Positions 15,242 to 17,116 of a stretch of DNA of 17,116 nucleotides are shown piece after piece. The DNA is from an uncultured Rhodocyclaceae bacterium (GTDB lineage Bacteria > Pseudomonadota > Gammaproteobacteria > Burkholderiales > Rhodocyclaceae): positions 1 to 17,116 of the forward strand of contig CAJBAP010000197.1 of NCBI GenBank assembly GCA_903950295.1, in the 5' to 3' direction. A program made the translations under genes and the position numbers. Each line of letters begins with the position of its first letter. Position 1 is the first letter of the stretch. The notes below the pieces were generated by a model that made no database searches, was not told the DNA's origin, and was given only the letters and a program-made list of their open reading frames with translations.

Positions 15242-17116
15242 TCTGCTGCAGCCACCGCAGCAAGACCTCGAACAGCAGATCGGGATCAACCGGTTTGGAG
15301 ACGAAGTCGTTCATGCCGGCCTCGAAGCAGAGGACCTTGTCCTCGGCGAAAGCATTCGCCGTCATGGCGATGATCGGGGTGTGGATACGGTTGGGCAACT
15401 GGCGTATCCGTTGCGTCGCTTCCACCCCACCCATATTCGGCATCTGCATGTCCATCAGGATCAGGTCGTAGTTGTTAAGGGTCGTCAGTTCAACGGCTTG
15501 CAGACCGTCCTCGGCAATATCGACAAGTTGCTGTACATCCCGCAGGAGTTCGAGTGTGACCTCACGGTTGATTATTTCGTCTTCGACCAACAATATCCGT
15601 TTGCCGCTGTAGTGGCTGATCAGCGTGCTCTCGGCTGATCCGGCCGGAGAGGGTGCTAGCACTGGGGCGTCCGTTGCCGCGCCCTTCTTGAGCCGTGCCG
15701 TGAACCAGAAGGTGCTGCCCACCCCGGGGCTGCTGATCACACCGGCGTTGCCGCCCATGAGTCGGGCGAGTTTGCGGGTGATGGCCAGCCCGAGGCCGGT
15801 TCCTCCGTATTTGCGCGTGGTCGAGTTGTCGGCTTGCTCGAAGGTGGAGAACAGTCGCTCTGCCACCTCTGGCGTGATCCCGATGCCGGTGTCTTGTACT
15901 TCGAAGCGCACCAGCGCGCTGTCCTCGGTGTCTTCCTCGAGTTTGGAGCGCAGGGTAATGGTGCCGGCTGCGGTGAACTTGATTGCGTTGGTGGTGTAGT
16001 TCAACAGTGCTTGCTGGAGTCTGGTCGGATCGCCCCGCAGGTGATGGGGTAGCGGCTCGGTCTCGATCCGCAACTGGATCTTTTTGGCCTGGGCCTGGTT
16101 GAAGAGCATCGAAAGCACATTGGCGGCGAGGGTGCCCACGCTCACCGGAACTGCTTCGAGGGTGAACTTGCCGGCTTCGATCTTCGACAGGTCGAGCACG
16201 GCATTGATGATTTCCAGCAGGTGCTGGCCGGCCACATGAATCTTGTCGAGCCGTTCAATCTGGTGCGGGGCAAGGCCCTCACGCTTCATGAGGTGCGCCA
16301 TGCCGGTGATGGCGTTAAGCGGCGTGCGGATCTCGTGCGACATGTTGGCCAGAAAGGCACTCTTGGCGATGTTTGCCGCTTCGGCCGCAGCTTTGGCCTT
16401 CTCCAGTTCGGCGGTGCGCTCCTGAACCATTTCTTCCAGTTGATGCCGATGCCTTTCAAGTTCTGCCTCGGCATTTCTTTGCTCGGTAATGTCCTGGACA
16501 GCGCCATACAGCAGGTGCTGGCCGTGTGTGTCTGGATCGTCGGCAACCTGGGCGATGCTGTGGAGGTAACGCAGGGAACCATCGCGGTGGGTGATGCGCA
16601 AAACGGCATCGCTGGTCTGGCCAGGCTGGAGGCCGGTGATATTGCTGGCGAACAACGCGTGGTCTTCCTCGACAACGAAGGGCCGCCAGCAGCCCCGCGC
16701 GATGATAGTAGCGTTGTCGTAGCCGAACACGGGCTCGGCGTTGCCGCCGATCCAGTTGACGCGGAATAGGCCATCCGCGGAGCGCTGGCAGGAATAGACC
16801 AGGTCGCTGGTAATCGAGGAAATGATGCGGAAGCGGACCTCGCTCTCCCGCAGCGAAGCGGTATCGACCAGATGCTGTTTCAGAAAACGCCGGATCAACC
16901 AGGCAGAGATCACGCTGACAAAAAAGAATGCACCGAGCAGCAGGGCGGTCTTGGCTACCTCGTCGTGCCAAGCGCCGAAATAATCCTGCGGTGCCATGCC
17001 TACCGCCACGATGACTGGCATGTGGCGAACCCGGTGAAACGCATAGCTGCGCTCGTAGCCGTCCGGTGCCTTGAGTACATGGAACATCCCGGTCTTTGCG
17101 CCGGAGTCGAGCAAGG
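15225..17116 (-). CDS. Hybrid sensor histidine kinase, Cache-PAS-HisKA-HATPase-REC (partial, N-terminus outside)
   Basis: The N-terminus is beyond the right edge. In order from the edge: the end of a periplasmic Cache-like sensor ([20 protein letters not shown]), one membrane helix ([18 protein letters not shown]), a PAS domain with PAC end ([12 protein letters not shown]), a coiled coil, and HisKA with the phospho-His in [10 protein letters not shown] (codon 16337-16335). HATPase follows: N box [11 protein letters not shown]1 DTGIGI, F box FSTFEQAD, G2 GGTGLGLAI. Last is a receiver domain with Asp in [13 protein letters not shown] (codon 15452-15450), then MTANAF and SKPVD. All catalytic residues are present, so it should autophosphorylate and pass phosphate to its own receiver and onward. 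No Hpt or output regulator is encoded beside it. The start cannot be placed from this window. Confidence 0.93.
   Translation of the reverse strand, partial: LLDSGAKTGMFHVLKAPDGYERSYAFHRVRHMPVIVAVGMAPQDYFGAWHDEVAKTALLLGAFFFVSVISAWLIRRFLKQHLVDTASLRESEVRFRIISSITSDLVYSCQRSADGLFRVNWIGGNAEPVFGYDNATIIARGCWRPFVVEEDHALFASNITGLQPGQTSDAVLRITHRDGSLRYLHSIAQVADDPDTHGQHLLYGAVQDITEQRNAEAELERHRHQLEEMVQERTAELEKAKAAAEAANIAKSAFLANMSHEIRTPLNAITGMAHLMKREGLAPHQIERLDKIHVAGQHLLEIINAVLDLSKIEAGKFTLEAVPVSVGTLAANVLSMLFNQAQAKKIQLRIETEPLPHHLRGDPTRLQQALLNYTTNAIKFTAAGTITLRSKLEEDTEDSALVRFEVQDTGIGITPEVAERLFSTFEQADNSTTRKYGGTGLGLAITRKLARLMGGNAGVISSPGVGSTFWFTARLKKGAATDAPVLAPSPAGSAESTLISHYSGKRILLVEDEIINREVTLELLRDVQQLVDIAEDGLQAVELTTLNNYDLILMDMQMPNMGGVEATQRIRQLPNRIHTPIIAMTANAFAEDKVLCFEAGMNDFVSKPVDPDLLFEVLLRWLQQTTSGR

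Noticed and set aside
15244..15262. TGCTGC/GCAGCA hairpin just after the HDOD stop as a terminator
   Set aside because: The six-base stem is inside the kinase coding sequence (WLQQ codons) and has no following T-run.

Overview
The window looks like a chromosomal segment of a GC-rich betaproteobacterium, most plausibly from the Rhodocyclales/Rhodocyclaceae. This rests on protein character (ppk1/ppx, Mla-type transporter, etfBA with an acyl-CoA dehydrogenase, Rnf, a Cache-type hybrid kinase) and dense gene packing; no rRNA or tRNA is present to confirm it. No phage, IS element or CRISPR array is visible.

Left part (1-2836): the 5' end of rnfA leaves the window on the minus strand. Next come an unrecognised 125-residue protein built from two copies of one domain and a Phd/VapC-like toxin-antitoxin pair, all on the minus strand. 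This block lies between two direct copies of a 24-bp dispersed repeat. Beyond the second copy is the rear half of a response-regulator receiver domain, apparently a remnant. It overlaps a Crp/Fnr-family regulator, followed by a Crp-like operator, a 9-bp tandem repeat and a small DUF2892 membrane protein.

Middle part (2847-10048): ppk1 (minus) and ppx (plus) are divergent around a 160-bp intergenic region holding a third repeat copy. ppx begins a tight cluster with a complete Mla-like lipid transporter: a STAS-MlaE fusion permease, an MlaF-like ATPase, an MlaD-like MCE protein and an ABC auxiliary lipoprotein. The fourth repeat copy begins inside the stop codon of the lipoprotein gene.

Right part (10049-17116): etfB, etfA, a CbiM-like (COG3235-type) membrane protein and a long acyl-CoA dehydrogenase form a co-directional cluster behind a perfect 18-bp palindrome. 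This fits electron transfer from acyl-CoA oxidation. A near-identical fifth repeat copy lies inside the dehydrogenase reading frame. An HDOD protein then meets, tail to tail with a 17-bp overlap, a hybrid histidine kinase whose N-terminus is outside the window.

The least explained elements are the dispersed 24-bp repeat (five copies, at gene ends, regulatory regions, a gene breakpoint and one coding position), the duplicated-domain orphan protein, and two palindromic operators placed about 42 bp upstream of proposed transcription starts.
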